Assembly: GCA_000961635.1 (NCBI GenBank)
Contig: LADQ01000137.1
Span: 1 to 42,109, forward strand
Direction: 5' to 3'
DNA length: 42,109 nucleotides
DNA from: Hoeflea sp. BRH_c9
GTDB taxonomy: Bacteria > Pseudomonadota > Alphaproteobacteria > Rhizobiales > Rhizobiaceae
Position 1 is the first letter of the stretch. Every line of letters begins with the position of its first letter. Shown here one piece after another: positions 34,746-42,109 of the stretch. Made by a program: the position numbers and the translations under genes. Below the pieces are notes generated by a model that saw only the letters and a program-made list of their open reading frames with translations, did no database searches and was not told where the DNA came from.

Positions 34746-36644
34746 CTAGTTTGCAGCACATGGTCCCATCGCGATCAGGTCCTTGTTGAACAGGAGCCCA
34801 AGCGGTTCGGGTTTGGCTTCCGACACGCAGCCACCTTTCCACTTGATCCCCTGGATCAGGGCACGGTAACGGCCCTCGCCGTCCTCGGCGGTGATGACCA
34901 GGCTGCTGCCGGGCTCGACCATCGTCGTGAACTCGCCCTCGATGACGCTGCCCGGCGCACCCGTCAGATAGGAGTAGGACAACCATCTTTGGTTGTCTGC
35001 CGAGAGGACGCCCATTCCAAGACCGGCTTCATCCAGCCTGACCCTGTAGCGGACGGTCACGGCTTCACTTTGCCCGCTTTCGAGCGGAGCTGTGGCCAGA
35101 TACAAACCGTCGCGGGCCTCGGCGCTCAGCGCCAAGCCCGTGCCGCTCTTCGAAATCTCCACATCGGGCATGGCCTTGACGAACGACAGCTCGTCCAGGC
35201 CCTGGCTCCAGGGCAGCGCCTGCGTCGTGCCTAGATCGAGCCGCTGGGAATAGACCTCACGCATAGCCTTGGACCTCAGCGCCCCGTATTGAACTGCGGC
35301 ATGGATGATCAGGCCGATCATCGCGGCGACTGCGAGCGTGAGCCTTGCTTGACTCCTGCGTTTTTCACTCCAGTCCCTGGCAAAACGGGAAGGCAAATCT
35401 GCGCTCGCGGCCAGAAGGACCGGAAAGGCCAGAGCATAGGTGAGACTTGCATATCTCACATACCGCTGCTCCACATAAAGGATACCGAGACTGCACAACG
35501 CATAGCCCGCAGGCAGGGCAACAAGCAGTGCGTCAGTCCAACGCCGCCGCCAAAGGAGCCAAAGCAGGGCAAAGGGCGTCGCGTACATAATCGTCAGAAA
35601 AAGAATATCCGTGAGTTCGACAATCTTGAAATCGAATTTCAGCAAAATCCGCTGGACGCGGAAAAATATCGTCTGAAGCACATGCTCCGGATGCTCGAGC
35701 CAAGCCGATATATATTCAGATCTCCAGTAATTCTCGGCTTGCGGACTGCCAAATCTCATACCATTCGAATTTAGAATTTCTGATGCGATTTTGTCGCTAA
35801 CACTATATCCGAAAGTGTTTTCTATTTGCCCCAATCCCGACCAGGCAGCGTACCATTTCACCGGTGGGGTCAGGAGGAAATACCCGTGCACGATATAATT
35901 CCTGATGATCCATGCGAACAGAGGAGAAGCGAACGCAATGAGGACGCCAAATACCGATAACAGGCGGCGCCTTGCGGGAGCAACCATGATCGCCCAGATA
36001 GCCAACGGAATGAAAATCAGAAGCATATCGGAACGGAAGAACGGCAGGACTGCGCCGAACAAACCAAGTGCTATCCAGTGATGCAATTTTCCCGGGCGCT
36101 CACGAATGGCAACCAAGGCGGCAAGCAGGCAGATCACGAGAGCTGGCAGAAGCGATTCGGCGAGAAGATACGTTGACCCCGCCGCCCACCAGGGGGCCGT
36201 CGCGTATAGGCCAGAGGAAATGAGGGCAAGAGGAGCCGATCTGGTTATCTTATGAGCTACATAAAACAGCGGAATAATTACAATGGAATCAATTATAGAT
36301 TGAACAACTCTCACATATATAAGAGTATCTGAAATAAATATATCAATAATAGCCAAAATAGCCGAATAACCCGGTAAATATATAAAAAGTTTCTTTTCTT
36401 GTTCGCCTGAAAGTATAAAATCTCTTATTTGAAGATAATTTCTTGTGAGGCCTCCCAAATAATTATCCATAGCCCAATCAAATTGATCAGCGTATAGTCC
36501 GCCCCTAATTACAATAATATTCAGCCGAAGCGCTACGGCAAAAAACAGAAAAGCAATTAGAATAGAATAAGTGATATACGTCTTTTTGAAAAAACGAATG
36601 TGCGAAAAAACTCGAGAAGCGAAGGAATTATAATAATTCAACAT
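34746..36644 (-). CDS. GT-C-like membrane glycosyltransferase, tandem copy 3
   Basis: 632 residues, most divergent of the three copies but with the same layout: N-terminal helix, loop RGGLYADQFDWAMDNY, YLPGYSAIL, core APWWAAGSTYLLAESLLPAL, LTPPVKWYAAWSGLG, and a C-terminal soluble part (ARDGLYLATAPL, RWLSYSYLTGAPGSVIEG, GIKWKGGC). The ATG at 36644 is preceded by GAGG at 7-nt spacing and lies just after the ugd stop, so this copy is coupled to ugd. The first 400 bp hold 14 of 60 G+C at 36301-36360, against 38 of 60 at 35521-35580. Its C-terminus lacks the NQVE ending of copies 1 and 2. Confidence 0.8.
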   Translation of the reverse strand: MLNYYNSFASRVFSHIRFFKKTYITYSILIAFLFFAVALRLNIIVIRGGLYADQFDWAMDNYLGGLTRNYLQIRDFILSGEQEKKLFIYLPGYSAILAIIDIFISDTLIYVRVVQSIIDSIVIIPLFYVAHKITRSAPLALISSGLYATAPWWAAGSTYLLAESLLPALVICLLAALVAIRERPGKLHHWIALGLFGAVLPFFRSDMLLIFIPLAIWAIMVAPARRRLLSVFGVLIAFASPLFAWIIRNYIVHGYFLLTPPVKWYAAWSGLGQIENTFGYSVSDKIASEILNSNGMRFGSPQAENYWRSEYISAWLEHPEHVLQTIFFRVQRILLKFDFKIVELTDILFLTIMYATPFALLWLLWRRRWTDALLVALPAGYALCSLGILYVEQRYVRYASLTYALAFPVLLAASADLPSRFARDWSEKRRSQARLTLAVAAMIGLIIHAAVQYGALRSKAMREVYSQRLDLGTTQALPWSQGLDELSFVKAMPDVEISKSGTGLALSAEARDGLYLATAPLESGQSEAVTVRYRVRLDEAGLGMGVLSADNQRWLSYSYLTGAPGSVIEGEFTTMVEPGSSLVITAEDGEGRYRALIQGIKWKGGCVSEAKPEPLGLLFNKDLIAMGPCAAN

Positions 36645-36646
36645 TA

Positions 36647-38020
36647 TCAAACCTCACGCAGTATACTAACTAAATTGTGTTTATCATTCATGCGTTTACC
36701 TCGACCAATCGCGTAGTATCGAAGGCCGTAGCGCGAAACGGTTTCCGGATTGAACAGGTTTCTGCCATCGAATATGACCGGATGCTTGAGTTTCGATTTC
36801 ATCAGATCGAAATCGGGAGCGTGAAACTGCTTCCATTCTGTCGCAATCACCAATGCATCGGCGCCGTCGAGAGCGGCTTCGGGACTGTCGACCAGAGCCA
36901 GATCGACGCGCTCGCCATATAGACGCCGGCATTCGCCCATCGCCTCGGGATCAAACGCGCGGACATGGGCGCCGGCCTCCCAGAGCGCCTGCATGATTAC
37001 CCGTGAGGGCGCTTCGCGCATGTCGTCGGTATTGGGCTTGAAGGCCAATCCCCAGAGCGCAAATGTCCTGCCTTTCAGATCATCGCCGAAATGCTGGCGG
37101 ATCTTGTCGAAGAGCACGGTTTTCTGGGTCTTGTTCCGGGCCTCGACTGACTTGAGCACCGCAGGCTCGAAGCCGGCGCTTTCCGCAAGGTGAATGAGCG
37201 CTTGCACATCCTTCGGAAAACAGGAGCCGCCATACCCAATGCCCGGATAGATGAAGTGATAGCCTATGCGCGGATCGCTGCCTATGCCGCGGCGAACTTC
37301 TTCGATATCAGCGCCCAGACGCTCGGCGAGATTGGCCATCTCATTCATGAAACTGATCTTTGTCGCGAGCATGCAATTGGCCGCATACTTGGTGAATTCG
37401 GCGCTCCGCGCATCCATGATAATGATTTTGTCATGGTTGCGGCTGAACGGCGCATAGAGTTCCCGGACAACCTGCTCCGTCTCTTCATTGTCCGTACCGA
37501 GAATGATCCGATCGGGCTTCATGAAATCCGCCACCGCCGAGCCTTCCTTCAGGAACTCGGGGTTGGAGGCAACGTCGAAGGTCAAGTCGGGGCGACCGCG
37601 CGCAACAAGACTGGCCTGGACCACGGATCTGATCCTGTCGGCCGTACCGACCGGCACGGTCGACTTGGTGATGATGATCCTGTGCCCGTCCATGTGGGTA
37701 GCGATCGATTCCGCGACGGCGATCACATGTCTGAGATCGGCGGAGCCGTCCTCGTCCGGCGGCGTTCCGACGGCGACGAACTGGATCTTGCTGTGTTCGA
37801 CGCCCCTTGCGGCATCAGAGGTGAATTGCAGCCGTCCGGCCTCGTGGTTCTCCTTGACGAGCCGGGTAAGGCCAGGCTCGTAGATGGAAACTTCACATCG
37901 GTTCAGGCGCTCTATCTTGTCGGCGTCAACGTCGACGCAGATAACGTCGTGCCCGACATCGGCCAATGCCGCTGCCTGGACAAGTCCGACATAGCCAATT
38001 CCAAAGATCGTGACTTTCAA
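36647..38020 (-). CDS. ugd: UDP-glucose 6-dehydrogenase
   Basis: 457 residues; oxidises UDP-glucose to UDP-glucuronate with two NAD+. The N-terminal dinucleotide motif FGIGYVGLV is at residues 6-14. [13 protein letters not shown], the helix with [11 protein letters not shown], and the catalytic Cys267 in YGGSCFPKD are all present, as is the C-terminal UDP-binding domain ([17 protein letters not shown]). The start codon is TTG at 38020, chosen because [12 protein letters not shown] is the family N-terminus and no in-frame ATG precedes it. It is followed directly by GT-C copy 3 and supplies the uronic-acid precursor for the epimerase. Confidence 0.95.
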   Translation of the reverse strand: MKVTIFGIGYVGLVQAAALADVGHDVICVDVDADKIERLNRCEVSIYEPGLTRLVKENHEAGRLQFTSDAARGVEHSKIQFVAVGTPPDEDGSADLRHVIAVAESIATHMDGHRIIITKSTVPVGTADRIRSVVQASLVARGRPDLTFDVASNPEFLKEGSAVADFMKPDRIILGTDNEETEQVVRELYAPFSRNHDKIIIMDARSAEFTKYAANCMLATKISFMNEMANLAERLGADIEEVRRGIGSDPRIGYHFIYPGIGYGGSCFPKDVQALIHLAESAGFEPAVLKSVEARNKTQKTVLFDKIRQHFGDDLKGRTFALWGLAFKPNTDDMREAPSRVIMQALWEAGAHVRAFDPEAMGECRRLYGERVDLALVDSPEAALDGADALVIATEWKQFHAPDFDLMKSKLKHPVIFDGRNLFNPETVSRYGLRYYAIGRGKRMNDKHNLVSILREV

Positions 38021-38269
38021 TGCCAGAGGCCCCCATTGCGAAACACGCCGATTGCCTGAAATGGCAAGGGACAGTGTTCAATCTCGTTTTCCCATGAACG
38101 CCCGAAGTTCAGGTATCGATCCGCCGCGGCGTTGCAGTCCGGTAGGATGTGGGATTGGCACATGCGATACCGGGACGCAACCTTGACAGGGATCCGGGAA
38201 GGAATTTCAATCTGCGTGGCCCCCGATCCGGATTCCGCAGCCCAGGTCCAGGTCGTTCAATCCATCGGT
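38021..38269 (-). promoter_or_regulatory. 249-bp gap upstream of ugd, probable promoter
   Basis: Separates the epimerase stop from the ugd TTG start. Long enough to hold a separate promoter for ugd and the GT-C genes, but no clear -35/-10 pair, terminator or operator was picked out. Confidence 0.35.
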
Positions 38270-39292
38270 TCAGATTTGATAGTATGAACGATACCAATCA
38301 ACGAACTTTTTCACTCCAACCGCTATATTGGTCGATGGCGCATAATTCAATTGCCTGGTCAATTCGCTGGTGTCGGCAAATGTGTCCGGTGCATCTCCGG
38401 CCTGCATTGGCAGCATTTCCATAATCGCCTTCTTGCCCAGGGCGGTTTCGATCGCTTCGATATAGGTGAGAAGCTTCTCCGGTTTGCCATTGCCGATATT
38501 GAACAGCCGAAAGGGCGCCGAACTGGTCGCAGGGTCGGGCCTCTTGCTGTTCCAGTCCGGGTTGGGTCTGGCAATGTCGTCGCTGGCCTTGATGACGCCC
38601 TCAACAATGTCATCCACATAGGTAAAGTCACGGGTGTGGTTGCCGTGATTGAAAACCGGAATGGGCTTTCCTTCCAAGACCAGCTTTGTGAATTTGAACA
38701 GCGCCATGTCGGGCCTGCCCCATGGACCGTAGACGGTAAAGAACCGCAGCCCGGTGGTCGGCAAGCCGAACAGGTGCGAGTAGGAGTGCGCCATCAACTC
38801 GTTGGCCCGTTTTGTCGCGGCATAGAATTGGAGGGGATGATCGGCGCCGGAATGCTCGGAGAATGGCATGCTGGTGTTGGCGCCGTAGACACTTGACGTG
38901 CTGGCATAGGTGAGGTGGGGAACCTCAGTGTGACGGCAGGCCTCGAGCAGGTTGGTAAACGCGACGATATTGCTTTCCACGTAGGATTGCGGCTTCTCGA
39001 GACTGTAGCGTACTCCGGCCTGGGCGGCGAGATGGATAACCCTGTCGTAACGCTGTCCCGCAAACAAGGCGTCGACCGCCGCCTTGTCCTCGAGGCCGGC
39101 CCTGACGAACCGGTAGCTCCCTGCGGAGACAGCTGCTAGCTTCTGGATGGCCGTCAACCGGGCTTCTTTGAGTTCCGGATCGTAATACTCGTTGACGTTG
39201 TCGATGCCAGTGACATCATCCCCGCGTTTGATCAATCGTTGGGCGACATGGAACCCAATGAAGCCGGCATTGCCGGTGACGAGGATTTTCAT
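38270..39292 (-). CDS. NAD-dependent epimerase, UDP-glucuronate 4-epimerase-like
   Basis: 340 residues, extended SDR. Cofactor loop GNAGFIG is at residues 7-13. [20 protein letters not shown] is the signature of bacterial UDP-GlcA 4-epimerases. Ser134 stands in STSSVYG, and the catalytic Tyr157/Lys161 in [25 protein letters not shown] is also typical. The start ATG has AGGAG 7 nt upstream. The expected product UDP-galacturonate is the donor needed by the GT2/GT-C enzymes downstream. The G in GNAG replaces the A or G more often found as GAAG; this is minor. Confidence 0.92.
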   Translation of the reverse strand: MKILVTGNAGFIGFHVAQRLIKRGDDVTGIDNVNEYYDPELKEARLTAIQKLAAVSAGSYRFVRAGLEDKAAVDALFAGQRYDRVIHLAAQAGVRYSLEKPQSYVESNIVAFTNLLEACRHTEVPHLTYASTSSVYGANTSMPFSEHSGADHPLQFYAATKRANELMAHSYSHLFGLPTTGLRFFTVYGPWGRPDMALFKFTKLVLEGKPIPVFNHGNHTRDFTYVDDIVEGVIKASDDIARPNPDWNSKRPDPATSSAPFRLFNIGNGKPEKLLTYIEAIETALGKKAIMEMLPMQAGDAPDTFADTSELTRQLNYAPSTNIAVGVKKFVDWYRSYYQI

Positions 39293-39583
39293 CGGGGACT
39301 CCTCTGAATTCTTCTTTCGGCCAACAGTTTGTCAGGTTCATTCTTCATTGAAACGCTTCCAGGAACAGAAAAGGACGGACGAGATAGTTTGGCGAAATCG
39401 GTTGGTATCATGAATTTGACGCGGGTAGCTTCACTTTCTCACATGGGCCTCCGACAAGCCCGGTGCGGTTCAATCTCAAGAACAGCGATATCCATAAGAA
39501 TGCTCCTTCTTCTCCACCAATACGTCCAAAAACAGCTGCGTCTCGGGGGGAAGACAGTTCATCCCATTAGCATTCGAATTATG
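39293..39583. other. 291-bp gap between transglutaminase-like and epimerase genes
   Basis: Probably holds the epimerase promoter and the end of the transglutaminase-like transcript. No coding sequence, repeat or clear hairpin was found. Confidence 0.45.
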
Positions 39584-40393
39584 TTAATTGGTTTCTGATT
39601 TTCCACCATCAACAGCGCGGGCGGATTGCAACCATCCATCTTGCGGATAGGATAACGGATAAAACTCATCCGGCCGCGCCATTGCATCGATTGCGAACAA
39701 AAGATCTTCGAGCCGGTAGGGGTATTCTGCCAAAGACCGTCCGGGCCGTGGGCTGGAGAGGTATGTCGGAGTAACCTCCCCGCCTGATCTCGCGCATTCA
39801 AAAATGCCGTTCGCGTCGAGAGCCAAGAGGCTACCGTTGCAGCTATAAGTAGCGTTAAATGTCGGGTCAAAGGCTATGGCCTTCCCATCTAATTTCACTT
39901 CAACGAACGTGTGCGTCGCAGCCGGATCATCCCCGGATAAAAACTCCTGTGCAGCGATACTTACAGGCCGCGCTTCAATCCCGAAGAGATCAAGTGCCCA
40001 TATGAGCGTTGAACTCAGCGTCGCACACATATTCGCAACATCGCCACCTGTCGTCTGGAGGTAGCGCCGGGCATCGTTGGTTGTTGTTGCCCACGGCTTG
40101 CCTGTGAACAAGGTTGCGTCATACAGGTGGGCTGTCAATTTTTTGGTGATCGCCAGCTTGTCTGTTTCATCCTTAGTGATGCCTGCCTTCGCCCGGAAAA
40201 GGTCTCGGAAAGCATCATTCCGGTCCGAATAGACCACTGCTAATTCTTCGCTAAGCTGAGACGCATTTTCCCATCCGCGCAGTGCACTTTCGCGGGCTCG
40301 ATAGGCATAGACCGCCGTAAGCGCGGCCACGGATGAAATGCAGACGAGCGCGCCTATGAAGAGTTTGCGCTCGATGGGATGCCTCTCCGTCAC
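39584..40393 (-). CDS. Membrane-anchored transglutaminase-like protein
   Basis: 269 residues. One N-terminal helix (LFIGALVCISSVAALTAVYA) anchors a periplasmic domain. A Cys-His-Asp set in the transglutaminase-fold order is visible: Cys123 in ANMCATLSSTLIWALDLFGI, His161 in THTFVEV and Asp176 in AFDPTFN. In bacteria this fold includes proteases, amidases and cross-linking enzymes. The start is a GTG at 40393 with GGGGAAGG just upstream, and no ATG precedes the helix. It lies 291 bp upstream of the epimerase with its own spacing, so co-transcription is uncertain. The substrate is unknown; a protein or glycan-amide target at the cell surface is an inference. Confidence 0.7.
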   Translation of the reverse strand: MTERHPIERKLFIGALVCISSVAALTAVYAYRARESALRGWENASQLSEELAVVYSDRNDAFRDLFRAKAGITKDETDKLAITKKLTAHLYDATLFTGKPWATTTNDARRYLQTTGGDVANMCATLSSTLIWALDLFGIEARPVSIAAQEFLSGDDPAATHTFVEVKLDGKAIAFDPTFNATYSCNGSLLALDANGIFECARSGGEVTPTYLSSPRPGRSLAEYPYRLEDLLFAIDAMARPDEFYPLSYPQDGWLQSARAVDGGKSETN

Positions 40394-40694
40394 AGCCTTC
40401 CCCAGCCATCTTGGTTTCCTTGCCTTGCGCCTCTGCTTCCCGACGAGCCGTTAGTTGATTTGGTCGCGGGTAAAGTGTTGGACGGTTCGCTCTTCAATGC
40501 GGGCAAGTACGATAGTCTGTGTGCGGAATTTGATGCGCCATTGCCGCTAACACTGGCCGGCGGAACATTCTCGCCGACATGCGACCCCGCGCAAGCCCCC
40601 GAAAATGCTCCAGCCGGGTGGTTTAAAATCGGAGAGCATCTCATGACTTACTGTTCCTAATGCGCCGAATTTCGAGAATCTTCATCGGTAGGGA
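40394..40694. other. 301-bp gap with two overlapping unrecognised open frames
   Basis: One frame on each strand stays open for about 85-93 codons (plus strand to 40660, minus strand from 40644), but neither has a recognisable motif. The minus frame would overlap the transglutaminase-like start. Most likely an intergenic region. Confidence 0.45.
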
Positions 40695-41519
40695 TTAAGG
40701 GCGTCTCTTGGCATGAGCGATAACGTACCAGCCGAAGGCCCTGCCAATTGTATCAAGCAAACCACGTGGAATGTGCTTGAAGTAGCGGTGGATGAACCAA
40801 ACAGAGGGTAACTCTTCCCAGACGAGCTTGCGCACCTTCGTGGATTGCACCTCGAAGTCCGCATCTTCCAGCATTTTTGTCACTTCAGACCGCGAGTAGA
40901 CATTAACGATCGGGCGCTCTCCCGCCTCGTTGTACTCGATACGGGACAGCCTTTCCTTAAGGGTTTCGTGCCTCCACCCGCCATGAATGATCTGATACCA
41001 AATCGCCAGCGTGACCCGGTAAAACACTGAATTCTTGTGATAGAGGATGACGTAGAAGTCGCCGCCGGGCTTTAATACGCGCGCGGCTTCGGCAAATGCT
41101 GTCTCGATGCTCGGCACATGATGTAGCACGCCATTTGAATAGACTGTGTCGAAGGTGCCGTTTTCGAAGGGCAGCTTTTCAGCATCGCCCTGCTGCACGT
41201 TCGGTGAATATCCAAATAGCGCCATGTGTTTGCGGGCACGTTCAGGGTTCTCAGGGGTAATATCGATGCCAGAATAGTCGGCGCCGACGCGCATGAATGT
41301 ATAGGTGTCGAAGCCAGCGCCGAAACCGATCTCAAGTACGCGCTTGCCGGACATGTCTTGGAACGGGACAACGTCAGCAAGCCACGGTTGCTCATACTCT
41401 GTTCGATATTTTAGCGCGCGTTCGAAGAAGTCCCGAGTGCCTGGTTCGGCCCCTTTAGCCGAAGTGGTTCCGGCCGGAGAACTCCCCCAAGTCTTTTGCG
41501 CTGTCAGCTTCCCGTCCAT
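40695..41519 (-). CDS. Class I SAM-dependent methyltransferase
   Basis: 274 residues. Motif I VLEIGFGAGFDTYTF is at about residues 61-75, SGIDITPEN is the acidic loop, and VYSNGVLHHVPSIETAF, LKPGGDFYVILYHK follow. This sequence family is common in polysaccharide and lipid-linked glycan loci. The C-terminus (WFIHRYFKHIPRGLLDTIGR) is basic and amphipathic and may touch the membrane. It is separated from the transglutaminase-like gene by 301 bp and transcribed in the same direction. Confidence 0.87.
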   Translation of the reverse strand: MDGKLTAQKTWGSSPAGTTSAKGAEPGTRDFFERALKYRTEYEQPWLADVVPFQDMSGKRVLEIGFGAGFDTYTFMRVGADYSGIDITPENPERARKHMALFGYSPNVQQGDAEKLPFENGTFDTVYSNGVLHHVPSIETAFAEAARVLKPGGDFYVILYHKNSVFYRVTLAIWYQIIHGGWRHETLKERLSRIEYNEAGERPIVNVYSRSEVTKMLEDADFEVQSTKVRKLVWEELPSVWFIHRYFKHIPRGLLDTIGRAFGWYVIAHAKRRP

Positions 41520-41973
41520 TTGCTTCCAAGCCGCCTGTTGGTCCTAAAGCCGAAGCCATGACGATAGCGACAAGCTGATGCGGTCGCAAGGCTCACTCGA
41601 CTGGTTCGTCCTGCGATTGTACTTATTGTGGAAAGCCATGGCAGGGAAAACGGTGTGAACGTACTTTAGTAACAACCTGGTTCCCGACTCTCGGCTCCTG
41701 GCTTCGAGCTTTACTCGATCTGTGAACGCCAGCGCTCCGAGGACCGGCCGCACGTCCACGGTTTTCCGGCCCGGCGACATGGGTTACGGTTTATACGGGA
41801 GACAGGGCTAACGCTTTTGACCCGAACGGGGTTTGAAGCGGTTGCAGCCTTGATGTCTCATCATCAAAATATCCTGAGTCGCAGTCATGAAGCTGACCAG
41901 CCAGATTTTGCCGTCGGTCTGCTTGCTGCCGACGGTCTGTCGGCCGCGCCAGGCGCTCCGCCCACATCACCGA
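41520..41973. other. 454-bp gap, nothing recognised
   Basis: A minus-strand frame of 78 codons (41544-41780) has no recognisable domain. The stretch may include decayed mobile DNA, but no IS end could be assigned. Confidence 0.45.
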
Positions 41974-42109
41974 TCACCCGGTCTTGAGCGAGGCCATCTG
42001 GCGGTAGCTGGCCATGAGGTCGTTGAAGCGTTCGCCCTGGATGGCGACGTGCAGGCGCAGCGTGGCGGCGGCGGCCTTGGGATCGGCGCGCTGCAGTGCG
42101 GCGACGACA
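41974..42109 (-). CDS. GntR/FadR-type regulator, C-terminal end only (5' part outside window)
   Basis: Only the last 44 residues are visible, reading AALQRADPKAAAATLRLHVA, then IQGERFNDLMASYRQMASL to a TGA at 41974-41976. The pattern with AL...D...A...L..H...I...R matches the last helices of the FCD ligand-binding domain, including the His used in metal or ligand binding. The DNA-binding domain would lie beyond the right edge. Confidence 0.55.
   Translation of the reverse strand, partial: VVAALQRADPKAAAATLRLHVAIQGERFNDLMASYRQMASLKTG

Noticed and set aside
30500-36644. CRISPR or short tandem repeat array suggested by repeated similarity
   Set aside because: The similarity is between three full-length paralogous genes, not short spaced repeats; no CRISPR-like repeat was seen anywhere in the window.
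40379-40660. 93-codon plus-strand gene upstream of the transglutaminase-like gene
   Set aside because: No recognisable motif, overlaps the real start of the minus-strand gene and competes with an equally long antisense frame.
41544-41780. 78-codon minus-strand gene near the right edge
   Set aside because: No motif, no ribosome site, composition like non-coding DNA.

Overview
The window looks like accessory DNA from an alphaproteobacterium, most likely Hyphomicrobiales (Rhizobiales) or a close relative. This rests on the style of the peptide-type and polyamine-type ABC operons, the LysR/LuxR/AraC regulators next to divergent operons, the IS6/IS3/ISL3-type insertion sequences, and a uronic-acid surface-glycan locus. 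The genus cannot be read from the sequence.

Region 1 (1-7551) is a minus-strand operon, HAD phosphatase - permease - permease - solute-binding protein - metallophosphoesterase - fused double ATPase (cut by the window edge). It diverges from a LysR-type regulator. Two phosphoester hydrolases inside a peptide/opine-type importer operon suggest uptake and dephosphorylation of a phosphorylated compound. The LysR 3' end runs into the inverted repeat of an 823-bp IS6-type element whose transposase has an in-frame stop.

Region 2 (8354-14256) is a Pot-type (spermidine/putrescine family) operon, ATPase - Tat-exported binding protein - two permeases - SDR dehydrogenase. It diverges from a LuxR-type regulator.

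Region 3 (14257-24636) is decayed mobile DNA: a recombinase C-terminal remnant, IS3 and ISL3 fragments, a CHASE4-GGDEF diguanylate cyclase broken by two frameshifts and joined to an IS3 transposase tail, and a tyrosine integrase with two stops and a frameshift. The integrase lies beside the 3' half of a tRNA-Arg(CCG), the signature of a genomic-island end. Two apparently intact divergent SDR/AraC pairs and an AAA ATPase lie among the debris.

Region 4 (24637-41519) is the most interesting part, a surface-glycan locus almost wholly on the minus strand. In transcription order it has a UDP-glucuronate 4-epimerase-like protein, UDP-glucose 6-dehydrogenase (TTG start), three tandem GT-C-like membrane glycosyltransferases, a polyprenyl-phosphate sugar synthase-like GT2, an AsnB-type amidotransferase, three translationally coupled SAM methyltransferases and a GtrA-like protein. 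A membrane-anchored transglutaminase-like protein and a fourth methyltransferase lie upstream. The set can be read as a route UDP-Glc -> UDP-GlcA -> UDP-GalA -> lipid-phosphate-GalA -> periplasmic transfer, with possible amidation and methylation. The three GT-C paralogues are mosaics: each starts with about 400 bp of very AT-rich, divergent sequence and then switches at the same place to GC-richer, highly conserved sequence.

The right edge carries unassigned DNA and the C-terminal end of a probable GntR/FCD regulator.
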